Assembly (NCBI GenBank): GCA_045580485.1 | Contig: JAZNNW010000067.1 | Coordinates: 59,789-123,788, forward strand | DNA from: Avoscillospira sp045580485 | GTDB lineage: Bacteria > Bacillota > Clostridia > Oscillospirales > Oscillospiraceae | Direction of reading: 5' to 3' | Length of the DNA: 64,000 nucleotides | In this document: positions 31,873 through 40,929 of the stretch, in pieces | How positions within the stretch are numbered: the stretch's first letter is position 1 | How the letters are laid out: each line of letters opens with the position of its first letter | The notes under the pieces: model-generated | What the model was told of the DNA's origin: nothing | The model's database searches: none | What the model saw: only the letters and a program-made list of their open reading frames with translations | Made by a program: the position numbers and the translations under genes

Positions 31873-32568
31873 ATGAACGAACGATTTACCAGAACTGCTA
31901 TGCTCTTGGGAGAAGATGCTATCGAGAAATTGAACTGCAGTCATGTTGCCGTGTTTGGCATCGGCGGCGTAGGCAGTTTTTGCGCTGAAGCGCTTGCCAG
32001 AGCCGGTGTAGGTGCATTGACCTTAGTAGATGATGATGTGGTATCCGTCAGTAATCTGAACAGACAGTTGGTGGCACTTCACAGCACCGTTGGAATGCCA
32101 AAAACTGAGGTTATGGCAAATCGTATCCGGGACATTGCTCCAGAATGTAATGTTTCAATCAAGACTTGTCGGTATGAACCTCATAATCGAGAGGAATTCT
32201 TTACCGCAACGCTTGGCTTTATCGCTGACTGCATTGACTCTGTCGCCTGCAAAACTGATCTGATTGTTTCCGCATTGGAGCGAAACATCCCCATCATCAG
32301 TGCTATGGGCACCGGGAACAAACTGGATCCCAGCAAATTTGTCATTACAGATTTGAGCAAAACCTCCGGCTGCCCTCTGGCAAGGGTTATGCGCAGAGAA
32401 TTGAAGCAAAGAGGAATTCTTCACCACACTGTCCTTTACAGTACAGAGCCAGCATTTAAGCCTCTGTTCCAACCGGAAGAAGGAAAAACCGTTCCCGGTT
32501 CCGTGGCATGGGTTCCCTCCTGTGCCGGTCTGATGATCGCCGGTCATATCATTCAGCAACTGATTTGA
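31873..32568 (+). CDS. tcdA: tRNA threonylcarbamoyladenosine dehydratase TcdA
   Basis: E1-like (ThiF/MoeB-fold) enzyme that cyclises t6A37 of tRNA to ct6A with ATP. 231 residues from ATG 31873 after GAGGAAGG (GTG 31861 is the alternative). It has the adenylation motif VAVFGIGGVGSFCAEALARAG, DDDVVSVSNLNRQ, and a later cluster SKTSGCPLARVMRRELK. It lacks the zinc-binding CxxC pairs of ThiF, as is typical for TcdA. The t6A theme is also present in the TsaD-like gene at 21743. Confidence 0.9.
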   Translation: MNERFTRTAMLLGEDAIEKLNCSHVAVFGIGGVGSFCAEALARAGVGALTLVDDDVVSVSNLNRQLVALHSTVGMPKTEVMANRIRDIAPECNVSIKTCRYEPHNREEFFTATLGFIADCIDSVACKTDLIVSALERNIPIISAMGTGNKLDPSKFVITDLSKTSGCPLARVMRRELKQRGILHHTVLYSTEPAFKPLFQPEEGKTVPGSVAWVPSCAGLMIAGHIIQQLI

Positions 32569-32576
32569 GTTAGTAT

Positions 32577-32621
32577 AAAACCGCCTCCCGAAGCAGATAC
32601 TGCCATGGGAGGCGGTTTTTT
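32577..32621 (+). terminator. terminator hairpin containing the next gene's SD
   Basis: AAAACCGCCTCCC (32577-32589) pairs with GGGAGGCGGTTTT (32607-32619), followed by TT. It ends tcdA transcription, yet the downstream arm holds GGGAGG (32607-32612), the only good SD for the exporter half-gene whose likely TTG start is at 32620. The stem therefore both terminates and can mask translation. Confidence 0.75.
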
Positions 32622-32976
32622 GCGTCATTCTTGGTTTCGGTACGGTCTTTCCGGTGCAGCCGCCGGTTTGGTTAACGGTCTGTTTGGAGCAGGCGGCGGC
32701 ATGGTTCTTGTCCCCATGCTTATTCACTACGGAAAATTGGAGGACAAGAAGGCCTTTTCCTCAGCCGTATGCATCATCCTACCTTTGTGTCTGGTATCCA
32801 TTGCCGTATATTGGCTGAAACAGGTATTCCCCTTTGGAGATGCCCTCCCCTATCTGGCAGGTGGGCTCATTGGCGGCACTCTGGGCGGCATTCTGTTCAA
32901 AAAAGTCTCCGTGCAATTTCTTCATAAGCTCTTTGGCATTATCATTTTCTGGGGAGGACTACGCTTACTGCTATGA
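32620..32976 (+). CDS. TauE/SafE-type (TSUP) transporter, N-terminal half
   Basis: 118-residue membrane protein with about four hydrophobic helices and the TSUP half motif GAAAGLVNGLFGAGGGMVLVP. The family normally has about 250 residues with two such halves and exports sulfite, sulfonates or other organic anions. Start is unclear: TTG at 32620 has a GGGAGG site 7 bases upstream; ATG at 32605 lies in the terminator arm without a site. Its stop overlaps the start of the second half by 4 bases (ATGA), so both chains are probably made together and pair in the membrane. Confidence 0.75.
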   Translation: MRHSWFRYGLSGAAAGLVNGLFGAGGGMVLVPMLIHYGKLEDKKAFSSAVCIILPLCLVSIAVYWLKQVFPFGDALPYLAGGLIGGTLGGILFKKVSVQFLHKLFGIIIFWGGLRLLL

Positions 32977-33371
32977 TATTGGCTGTTGTGATCGGCATTG
33001 CCTGCGGCATTCTCTCCGGTTTTGGCATCGGCGGTGGTTCTCTGCTGATGGTATGGATGACCGCTGTGGCTGCTCTTGACCAGAAAACTGCACAAGGAAT
33101 CAATTTGTTATATTTTATCCCCACTTCCATTGCCGCATTGGTTTTTCACATCAAAAACAAGATGGTCTACTGGAGTGCTGTGATCCCGGCTGCAGTCTGC
33201 GGATGCGTTACGGCGGGGCTTTCCGCATGGCTGGCTGCTTCACTGGAAGTAGGATTACTGAGAAAGCTCTTCGGCGGCTTTCTTCTGATTGTTGGAGTGA
33301 CGGAGTTTTTCAAAAAAGCTCCGGGTCACGGCAACCGTGACCCGGAAGAAAGTCAGAACAATGTGACCTGA
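32973..33371 (+). CDS. TauE/SafE-type (TSUP) transporter, C-terminal half
   Basis: 132-residue companion of the previous gene with the second motif GILSGFGIGGGSLLMVWM and four helices. Its ATG lies in the stop region of the first half (coupled translation). The last six codons overlap the end of polC on the other strand by 19 bases, and the polC terminator hairpin lies within its coding sequence. Substrate unknown. The alternative is a single ancestral gene split by a frameshift, but the clean ATGA overlap and intact motifs argue for a working two-chain exporter. Confidence 0.78.
   Translation: MILAVVIGIACGILSGFGIGGGSLLMVWMTAVAALDQKTAQGINLLYFIPTSIAALVFHIKNKMVYWSAVIPAAVCGCVTAGLSAWLAASLEVGLLRKLFGGFLLIVGVTEFFKKAPGHGNRDPEESQNNVT
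33312..33345 (-). terminator. polC terminator inside the convergent exporter gene
   Basis: Reading leftward, CCGGGTCACGG / CCGTGACCCGG forms an 11-base-pair stem with a TTG loop, then AGCTTTTTT. It lies 8 bases past the polC stop, within the coding sequence of the exporter half-gene on the other strand. Confidence 0.85.
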
Positions 33372-36300
33372 CTGGTCTCCGGCAGAGAACCAAAGGCACC
33401 TGCCGCTTTTAAGTTTTCGATATGGGTCTTAGAGACCTTGGGGCAGGCAGCGGAAAATTCCTCAATAGAAATGAAGTGTTTACCCTTTCTGCCTTCCACG
33501 ATATCCAGAGCGGCAGTCTCACCCAGACCGGATACTGCAACAAAAGGCGGCAAAAGTTTTCCATCCTTGATCCGGAACCGCAAGGCTTCCGACTCATAGA
33601 TGTCGATGGGTGCAAACTCAAAGCCGCGGAGGTAGAATTCGTAGGCCACTTCCAATGTAGTGAGCATATCTTCATCCTTGGCGGTGGCATTTTCATCATC
33701 GTCGATGGCTTTGATGTTTGCCAAAACCGCTTCTTTACCGCTGGTCATCAGACCTGCATCGAAGCCGCCCTTCTGGCTGCGGCGGTAGAAATAAGCTGCA
33801 TAGAATGCCAGAGGATGATAGACCTTGAACCACGCAATTCGGAACGCCATCATGCAGTAGGCAACAGCGTGAGCCTTGGGGAACAGATATTTGATCTTCT
33901 TACAGGAACCGATATACCAATCAGGAACACCGGCTTCAATCATCTCTTCCTCTGCACCGGGAGGCAGACCTCTGCCTTTTCGGACAGATTCCATGATCTT
34001 AAATGCCCGCTTCTCCGGCATACCGCAGGAGATCAGATAGATCATAATATCGTCTCGGGCACCGATGGTCTGACCCACCGTGGCGACACCGGAGGTAATG
34101 AGATCCTTGGCATTGCCCAACCACACATCGGTACCGTGAGTGTAGCCGCAAATACGAACCAGAAAATCAAACTTATCCGGCATGGTGTCCAACAGAACGC
34201 CTCTGGTAAAACGGGTATTGAACTCCGGCACGCCAACTGCACCTGTAGGGCCAAGGAGTTTATCATTCTCATAGCCAAGAATCTTGGACGAAGTGAAGAT
34301 GGACATGGTACCCTTATCATCCAGAGGTATCGTCTTGGCATCCACTCCCGTCAAATCCTCCATCATACGGATCATAGTGGGGTCATCGTGACCCAACATA
34401 TCCAGCTTCAGGAGGTTTTCTTCCATGGAATGATATTCAAAATGAGTGGTGATGATATCCGAATGAGGATCGTCTGCCGGGTGCTGAACGGGACAGAAGT
34501 CCCAGATTTCATTTTCCTGCGGGATAACCACCAGACCGCCGGGATGCTGACCGGTAGTGCGCTTGACACCGACACAGCCGGCAGCCAGTCGATTCTCCTC
34601 CGCCTTACTGACAGTGCGATTTCGCTCTGCCAGATATTTTTTTGCATAGCCATAGGCAGTCTTTTCCGCCACAGTGCCAATGGTACCGGCACGGAACACC
34701 TGCTTGGCACCGAACATCTCGATACAGTAGGCATGGGCTCTGGCCTGATATTCACCGGAGAAGTTCAGATCGATATCGGGAACCTTGTCGCCGCCAAAGC
34801 CAAGGAAGGTCTCAAAGGGAATAGAGAAGCCCTCTTTTGCAAAGGCTGTGCCGCATTTGGGGCAAACAGCATCGGGTAAGTCGGCGCCGCAGTCATAGCC
34901 GGCAGGCACTTCAAAGGTATGGTACTTACACTTGGGGCAGCGGTAATGAGGTGGGAAGGAATTGACCTCCGTGATACCGGACAGGTATGCCACGATAGAG
35001 GAGCCGACAGAACCACGGGAACCGACCAGATAGCCGTTTTCCAGAGAGTTCTGCACCAGTTTCTGAGCTGACATGTAAATCACATCGTAATGACAGGTGA
35101 TGATATCGTTCATCTCCGTTGCCACGCGCTTTACGATCAGCTCGTTGGGTTCGTCGCCATAGAGTTCATGGAGCTTGCCATAGACCAATCGGTTCAGATC
35201 CTCCACAGAGTTTTCAATGGCAGGCGCAAACAGGTTGGGGGGCACAGGACGAATGACATCGCACATATCTGCAATGAGATTGGGATTGGTGATGACCACC
35301 TCTTCTGCCGTCTCCGGGTCCAGATAGTCAAATTCCTTTAACATCTCATCGGTGGTACGGAAATAGAGGGGATTCTCCCTGTCACAGTCCTCAAAACCCT
35401 TGGAGGCCAACAGCAGTCGGCGGTAGATTTCATCTTCGGGGCTTTGGAAATGGACATCGCCGGTAGCGACAACAGGCTTGCCCAGTTCCCTACCCAGACG
35501 AATGACCGTACGGTTAAATTCCCGCAGCCGCTCCACATCGTCGACCATACCCTTGTTCAGCATGAACATATTGTTGGGCAGAGGCTGAATTTCCAAAAAG
35601 TCATAGAAGGATGCTATTCGGAGCTGTTCATCATAACTCTTGTTGCTGACAATGGCCTGGAACAGCTCACCGGCTTCGCAGGCAGAGCCTACGATCAGAC
35701 CTTCTCTCCACCGCATGAGTTCCGATTTGGGGATTCTGGGCACACGGCGGAAATAGTTGAGATGGGAATAGGAAATCAATCGGTACAGATTACGCAGACC
35801 GATCTGATTTTTTGCAAACAGAATGATATGTCGGGCCTGCCGATCCATCACATGGCTGCCGGATCTCAAATCCATCATCATGGGGTTGATTTGGGAAAGT
35901 GTCTCCACTTCCCTATCCTTGAGCATCTCAAAGAACCGGCACAGCATATGGGCAACTGTCCGTCCGTCATCCACTGCTCTGTGATGATTGAATTCCGGCA
36001 AACTCAATGCGTCAGCCACAATGTTCAGTTTATGGTTTTTCAGCTCCGGCAGCAAATTCTGCGCCATAATGAGGGTATCAACATAGGTAGGCTCATAGGC
36101 AATGCCCAGTTTCCGACAGGCTGCCAGAATGAAACTAACATCAAAATCCGCATTGTGGGCAGCCAGCGGACGGTCGCCGCAGAACGCCAGAAACTTCGGC
36201 AGGACCTCATCGATATCCGGTGCATCCCGGAGCATCTCATCCGTAATGCCCGTCAGTTCTGTGATTCGCTGGCTCAGGGGTCTATGAGGATTGACAAAGG

Positions 36301-37648
36301 ACTGGAACTCCTCCAAAATCTCGCCGTCACGATAGATGACAGCGCCGATTTCCGTGATGACATCATCTTTTGCAGATAAGCCTGTGGTTTCCAGATCAAA
36401 GGCAACAAACTCTCCGGTCAGAGGAATATCCTGACTGCCATGGACCACTACACGGTCGTCCACATCATTGACAAAGTAGCCCTCGCAGCCATAGAGAATT
36501 TTAATAGGCTCGTCCGTACCAGCAACCTTATTCTTGGATGCTTTCAAAGCTGCCGGGAATGCCTGTGCCACACCGTGGTCTGTAATGGCAATGGCCTTAT
36601 GTCCCCATGCGGCGGCCTGCGCTACCACAGCGCCCACATCGGTCAGTGCATCCATATTGGACATATTGGTATGGAGGTGAAGCTCCACTCGTTTTTCGGC
36701 AGCTGTGTCCATACGAACAGGACGCTTGCCCACCATAATGGACAGGGGCTGCATGACCATCTCGTTGTCATAGCGGTCGAAGGTCATTTTTCCCTGAATT
36801 CGGAGCCATGCACCGGGCTTCTGGATGCGCTCCAGGATCGGTTTCGCCTTATCTGCCTCCATAAACTGATTAATACGCACAGAGCTGGTACGATCTGTCA
36901 CATCAAAGCAGATGACCCAGGCATTGCGCTTTTTCAGCTCCCGGTGGTTGACAGCAATCACTTCGCCCTCCACGATGACCTTGAACATATCCAGGTTCAG
37001 TTCTTCCATGGCTGTTGCTTCACCGCTGAAAGGACGGCCATAGATCAGATCGCCTGTGGGCGTAGTGCCTGTTTCCTGCGTAGTCTTCTTCACCTCAGGA
37101 GCAGTTGCAGGCATACAGTCAATGGCAGCCTGGCGAATACGCTCCGTCTCCTCAAAGAGGGCTTCGCCCTCCAAAGCACTGTGGGCATCCAAGACAATTT
37201 CAGGGGAAATTCCAAACCACAGCTTCAGTTTTTCTTTCAGTCTCATGAGATGAGGCTGCAGTTGGTCTTTGCCGTTGGCGACCAGATGAATGGTGATCGA
37301 CTCCTGTGTCACTTCCCATCGGCTGCCTGCCAGAATGGCACGGGCGGCAGGATAGGCTGCACACAGAATATCCACAAAATCTCTCGGTTCTGCCTGCTCC
37401 ATGGCTTCTGCCGGAAAGGATACATTGAGCTCCAGTTTTTGCAAGCCGTAAAGCCCGGTGAGTGTCGCCGCTGTGCGGTTGATTTTCTCCCGGGAAATGT
37501 ATGAGGGGGCATACAGATCGGCTGTAATCATGCGCTCTTGGGGATTCAAGTTCGCATTTTTCAGTTCTACCTGCTGCCAGATATTCAATTCTGCTTCCTC
37601 GGGGACATATTCCGAGAACATATCCAGGAAGTAGACGGTATTTTCCAT
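33353..37648 (-). CDS. polC: DNA polymerase III alpha subunit, Gram-positive type (PolC)
   Basis: Main replicative polymerase of low-GC Gram-positives, with built-in 3'-5' proofreading. The 1431 residues show in order an N-terminal domain; an OB-fold (about 220-310); the PHP domain with VELHLHTNMSNMDALTD and ITDHG; an inserted DEDDh exonuclease (FVAFDLETTGLSAKDD, HNADFDVSFI, HHRAVDDGRT); the polymerase palm with PDIDLNFSGEYQ; a zinc finger CPKCKYHTF ... CPKCG; and the C-terminal HhH region ending KVSKTHIENLKAAGAFG. Length and order are standard. It closes the leftward pyrH-to-polC operon, 15 bases after ispG. Confidence 0.98.
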   Translation of the reverse strand: MENTVYFLDMFSEYVPEEAELNIWQQVELKNANLNPQERMITADLYAPSYISREKINRTAATLTGLYGLQKLELNVSFPAEAMEQAEPRDFVDILCAAYPAARAILAGSRWEVTQESITIHLVANGKDQLQPHLMRLKEKLKLWFGISPEIVLDAHSALEGEALFEETERIRQAAIDCMPATAPEVKKTTQETGTTPTGDLIYGRPFSGEATAMEELNLDMFKVIVEGEVIAVNHRELKKRNAWVICFDVTDRTSSVRINQFMEADKAKPILERIQKPGAWLRIQGKMTFDRYDNEMVMQPLSIMVGKRPVRMDTAAEKRVELHLHTNMSNMDALTDVGAVVAQAAAWGHKAIAITDHGVAQAFPAALKASKNKVAGTDEPIKILYGCEGYFVNDVDDRVVVHGSQDIPLTGEFVAFDLETTGLSAKDDVITEIGAVIYRDGEILEEFQSFVNPHRPLSQRITELTGITDEMLRDAPDIDEVLPKFLAFCGDRPLAAHNADFDVSFILAACRKLGIAYEPTYVDTLIMAQNLLPELKNHKLNIVADALSLPEFNHHRAVDDGRTVAHMLCRFFEMLKDREVETLSQINPMMMDLRSGSHVMDRQARHIILFAKNQIGLRNLYRLISYSHLNYFRRVPRIPKSELMRWREGLIVGSACEAGELFQAIVSNKSYDEQLRIASFYDFLEIQPLPNNMFMLNKGMVDDVERLREFNRTVIRLGRELGKPVVATGDVHFQSPEDEIYRRLLLASKGFEDCDRENPLYFRTTDEMLKEFDYLDPETAEEVVITNPNLIADMCDVIRPVPPNLFAPAIENSVEDLNRLVYGKLHELYGDEPNELIVKRVATEMNDIITCHYDVIYMSAQKLVQNSLENGYLVGSRGSVGSSIVAYLSGITEVNSFPPHYRCPKCKYHTFEVPAGYDCGADLPDAVCPKCGTAFAKEGFSIPFETFLGFGGDKVPDIDLNFSGEYQARAHAYCIEMFGAKQVFRAGTIGTVAEKTAYGYAKKYLAERNRTVSKAEENRLAAGCVGVKRTTGQHPGGLVVIPQENEIWDFCPVQHPADDPHSDIITTHFEYHSMEENLLKLDMLGHDDPTMIRMMEDLTGVDAKTIPLDDKGTMSIFTSSKILGYENDKLLGPTGAVGVPEFNTRFTRGVLLDTMPDKFDFLVRICGYTHGTDVWLGNAKDLITSGVATVGQTIGARDDIMIYLISCGMPEKRAFKIMESVRKGRGLPPGAEEEMIEAGVPDWYIGSCKKIKYLFPKAHAVAYCMMAFRIAWFKVYHPLAFYAAYFYRRSQKGGFDAGLMTSGKEAVLANIKAIDDDENATAKDEDMLTTLEVAYEFYLRGFEFAPIDIYESEALRFRIKDGKLLPPFVAVSGLGETAALDIVEGRKGKHFISIEEFSAACPKVSKTHIENLKAAGAFGSLPETSQVTLF

Positions 37649-37663
37649 GTTTTCTCCTATGTA

Positions 37664-38701
37664 TCAGAGTGTTTCCACATACTTCAAAAGGGCAGGCAGC
37701 AATTGGTCATATGGCAGTTTTTCCTTCAATTCTCCCTTGACAAACAGCACGCCGCAGTCATCGCCGCCGGCAATTCCCACATCGGCCTCTCTGGCTTCAC
37801 CGGGTCCGTTGACGATACAACCCATGACCGCAACGGTGATGGGTTTCTGGCAATCTGCCAATGCGTTTTCAACTTTGGATGCCAGACCGATCAGGTCAAT
37901 TTTCGTTCTGCCGCAGGTGGGACAGGCAATGATATTAACACCGTCTTTCCGCAAACCAGCTGCTTTTAGAATGGCCTTGGCTGCCATAACCTCCTTTACA
38001 GGATCGGCAGTTAAAGAGACACGGATCGTGTCACCGATACCACGGCAAAGAAGGCCACCGATGCCCATGGCAGATTTGATGGTGCCCATATACTCTGTAC
38101 CGGTCTCCGTGACACCGAGATGAACGGGGTAGTCAGACCGTTTTGAGAACAGCTCGTAGGCTTCCATCATAAGGGGTACGGTACTGGACTTCATGGAAAC
38201 GCAAATATCGTAAAAGCCGTACTTCTCCAAAAGAGCAATATGTGAAAATGCACTTTCAACCAGCGCTTCTGTTGTGGGATGTCCGTATTTTTGCAGCAAC
38301 GCCTTATCCAAACTGCCGCCGTTGACACCGATACGGATGGGAATTTGGTGCATCTTGCAGCAGTCCACCACAGCCTTGACCCGATCTTCCCCGCCGATGT
38401 TGCCGGGGTTGATTCGAATCTTGGCAGCTCCGCCTTCGGCGGCTGCGATAGCCAGCTTATAGTCAAAATGGATGTCCGCAACCAGAGGCAGCGGAGATTG
38501 CTCTACAATTTTCGCAAACCCAGCCGCAGCGTCCATATCCGGCACAGCCAGTCTTGCGATCTGACAGCCAGCAGCAGCCAAGGCACGGATCTGAGAAAGG
38601 GAACCTTCCACATCGGTGGTTTTTGTATTGAGCATGGATTGGATGGATACCGGAGCACCGCCGCCAACCAACACATTTCCAACTTTAATCTGTTTTGTCA
38701 T
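37664..38701 (-). CDS. ispG: 4-hydroxy-3-methylbut-2-enyl diphosphate synthase
   Basis: MEP-pathway enzyme with a 4Fe-4S cluster that reduces MEcPP to HMBPP. 345 residues starting at 38701 (GGAG site; the frame to 38731 lies inside rseP). TIM-barrel part starts KVGNVLVGGGAPVSIQSML; the cluster ligands are in ACPTCGRTKIDL near the C-terminus with a third Cys in AVMGCIVNGPGEA, and a final Glu. Overlap of spacing with rseP and polC shows a single operon. Confidence 0.97.
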   Translation of the reverse strand: MTKQIKVGNVLVGGGAPVSIQSMLNTKTTDVEGSLSQIRALAAAGCQIARLAVPDMDAAAGFAKIVEQSPLPLVADIHFDYKLAIAAAEGGAAKIRINPGNIGGEDRVKAVVDCCKMHQIPIRIGVNGGSLDKALLQKYGHPTTEALVESAFSHIALLEKYGFYDICVSMKSSTVPLMMEAYELFSKRSDYPVHLGVTETGTEYMGTIKSAMGIGGLLCRGIGDTIRVSLTADPVKEVMAAKAILKAAGLRKDGVNIIACPTCGRTKIDLIGLASKVENALADCQKPITVAVMGCIVNGPGEAREADVGIAGGDDCGVLFVKGELKEKLPYDQLLPALLKYVETL

Positions 38702-38702
38702 A

Positions 38703-39764
38703 TTAAACTCCTGCAAACAATTTCCAAACATCCCGGAAACTTACATATGCAATAAACGCCAGCAGCAAAATCATGCCTGCTGCATGGATATAGCCTTCAT
38801 ATTTTGGATTGATCTTCTTACCAATGATCCGCTCTGCAAAAGCAGTAATGAGCAGGAAGAACACCCGTCCGCCATCCAAAGCCGGAATGGGCAGCATATT
38901 CATCACCGCCAGATTAACGGCGATAAAAGCTGCCAGATAGGCAATGTTCATAACCGCCGCTCCTGTAGACTGGGCAGAAGCACCGGTCTGGGCAATCACG
39001 GAGACGATCCCCACAGGACCGCTCATATCATTGACGCTGACAAGCCCGGAAACCAAGTCCTCCAGACTCATCCAAACCATTCTTGCAAAGTCAATGGCTG
39101 AATACCATGTATTTTTCAGAACAGTTACAAGGGTTTTCTCCTCAGAACCAAAGTATAATCCATAGCGATAAACCGTTTTGCCGTCTTCTTCATAAGGCTG
39201 AGGGGTCATGGCAAAATCCTTCAGTTCTACCAAGCTTCCATCCCGCTTGACCGTCAGGTCATAAACGCCAGTTTTATTTCGGCTCAAAAGCATACTGACA
39301 TCGGAATAGAGATACACCCTTCTTCCATCGATCTCATAGAGGGTATCTCCCACCTGCAGGGCTTCTTCTCCCTCATAGGGGCAGCCTTCAAAAAAATCTG
39401 CAACAGTGGGTGTGGAAAAGGCAGAAACTGTGCTGAACATAATGGACAGTATCAGCAGTCCGGTGATAAAATTCATGGCAGAGCCTGCAATGAGTATGAC
39501 TGCCCGTTTCCAACGCCTTGCAGAAGTGAATGCTCCGGGATCATCGCTCTTCTCATCTTCCCCCTCCATGGCACAGAAGCCGCCAATGGGGATGCAGCGG
39601 AGAGAATAAGTGGTCTCTCCGATCTGTTTTTGCCAGATGGCAGGACCCATGCAGATAGCAAATTCATTGACACGGACACCAAAGGCCTTGGCTGCAAGAA
39701 AATGCCCCAGTTCATGAACGAAGATGAGTATACCGAAAATCAGAATGGCAATAAGGATATACAA
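38703..39764 (-). CDS. rseP: site-2 membrane metalloprotease RseP
   Basis: Intramembrane zinc protease that cuts anti-sigma factors and signal peptides. 353 residues with HELGHFLAAKAFG at about 18-30 (catalytic HExxH), a PDZ domain near 120-200 and the NMLPIPALDGGRV motif in the last third (Asp as third zinc ligand). Four membrane helices are visible. As usual it lies between dxr and ispG. Confidence 0.95.
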   Translation of the reverse strand: MYILIAILIFGILIFVHELGHFLAAKAFGVRVNEFAICMGPAIWQKQIGETTYSLRCIPIGGFCAMEGEDEKSDDPGAFTSARRWKRAVILIAGSAMNFITGLLILSIMFSTVSAFSTPTVADFFEGCPYEGEEALQVGDTLYEIDGRRVYLYSDVSMLLSRNKTGVYDLTVKRDGSLVELKDFAMTPQPYEEDGKTVYRYGLYFGSEEKTLVTVLKNTWYSAIDFARMVWMSLEDLVSGLVSVNDMSGPVGIVSVIAQTGASAQSTGAAVMNIAYLAAFIAVNLAVMNMLPIPALDGGRVFFLLITAFAERIIGKKINPKYEGYIHAAGMILLLAFIAYVSFRDVWKLFAGV

Positions 39765-39770
39765 TACAGA

Positions 39771-40922
39771 TCACCTTTTTAAGATTTGATCGGCTGCCTG
39801 CCGTGCCAGACGGTCAGCCTCCAGAATCTGTTCCAGTGAGGGGTTCTGCACCACCTGAACAGTTTGCAGTGCATGGCTGATGGAATCAGAAATATCGTAG
39901 AAACCGATCTCATCCCGCAGATAGGCAGCAACTGCCTGTTCATTGGCGCCGTTGAGGATGGCACAAGCAGTTCCGCCAACCTTGGCAGCCTCCATTGCAA
40001 GAGCCAGGCACGGGAATGTTTCCAAATCAGGATCTTCAAAAGTCAGAGGTCCGCAGGTCGCAAGATCCAAACCTGATGCAGGACTGGGGGTTCTCTGGGG
40101 ATAAGTCAGCGCCAGCTGAATGGGAATCCGCATATCGGGAACACCCAACTGCGCCATAACAGCACCATCACAGAATTCCACCAGAGAATGAACGATACTC
40201 TGGCGGTGGACCGTCACAGAAACCTTCTCTGCAGGCATGCGGTAAAGGCGCATGGCTTCAATAAACTCCAAGCCCTTATTAAGCATAGTGGCACAGTCGA
40301 TGGTGATTTTTGCACCCATCTTCCAGTTGGGATGCTTCAAAGCTGCATCCTTTGTGGCTGTTTTCAGTTCTTCCCTGCTCATACCATAGAACGCACCGCC
40401 GGAAGCAGTCAAAATCAGCCGTTTGACTTCCTTAGAGTCCTTGCAGCCCATGAGACACTGGAAAATAGCAGAGTGTTCCGAATCCACGGGAATGATCTCC
40501 GCACCGCAGCGATCCGCTTCTGCCATGACCAGTTCACCGGCGCAGACCAGTGTTTCCTTATTGGCAAGTCCAATACGCTTGCCTGCACGAATAGCTGCCA
40601 GAGTGGGCTCCAGACCCATGACACCGACCACGGCCGTGATGACTGTATCCGCAGAAGACCAGGCAGCAGCGCGCAGCAGTCCCTGTTTGCCGTAATCCAC
40701 CTCGGTGGGCAGATCGGCAATGGCTTCTTTCAGTTGATCTGCCAGCTCTTTGGTTGACATAACCGCCAATTGGGGACGGTGTTTTCTGCACTGGGCGATC
40801 ATCAATTCCAGATTGCTGCCGCAAGTCAATGCAGCAACAGAAACACCCAGACCATCCACCACATCCAGGGTCTGACGACCGATGGAGCCGGTGGAACCGA
40901 GAATTGCAATGGTTTTCGTCAT
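39771..40922 (-). CDS. dxr: 1-deoxy-D-xylulose 5-phosphate reductoisomerase
   Basis: Second enzyme of the MEP pathway, converting DXP to MEP with NADPH. 383 residues: the NADPH motif ILGSTGSIGRQTLDV, the metal-binding PVDSEHSAIFQCL, LTASGGAFYG and the HPNWKMGAKITID segment. Complete. Pairs functionally with dxs at 17119 and ispG. Confidence 0.97.
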   Translation of the reverse strand: MTKTIAILGSTGSIGRQTLDVVDGLGVSVAALTCGSNLELMIAQCRKHRPQLAVMSTKELADQLKEAIADLPTEVDYGKQGLLRAAAWSSADTVITAVVGVMGLEPTLAAIRAGKRIGLANKETLVCAGELVMAEADRCGAEIIPVDSEHSAIFQCLMGCKDSKEVKRLILTASGGAFYGMSREELKTATKDAALKHPNWKMGAKITIDCATMLNKGLEFIEAMRLYRMPAEKVSVTVHRQSIVHSLVEFCDGAVMAQLGVPDMRIPIQLALTYPQRTPSPASGLDLATCGPLTFEDPDLETFPCLALAMEAAKVGGTACAILNGANEQAVAAYLRDEIGFYDISDSISHALQTVQVVQNPSLEQILEADRLARQAADQILKR

Positions 40923-40929
40923 AACTTCC

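Noticed and set aside
33422..37504. Several plus-strand frames of 300-485 residues within polC
   Set aside because: All lie antisense to PolC domains that are intact; low-complexity His/Gln-rich translations.
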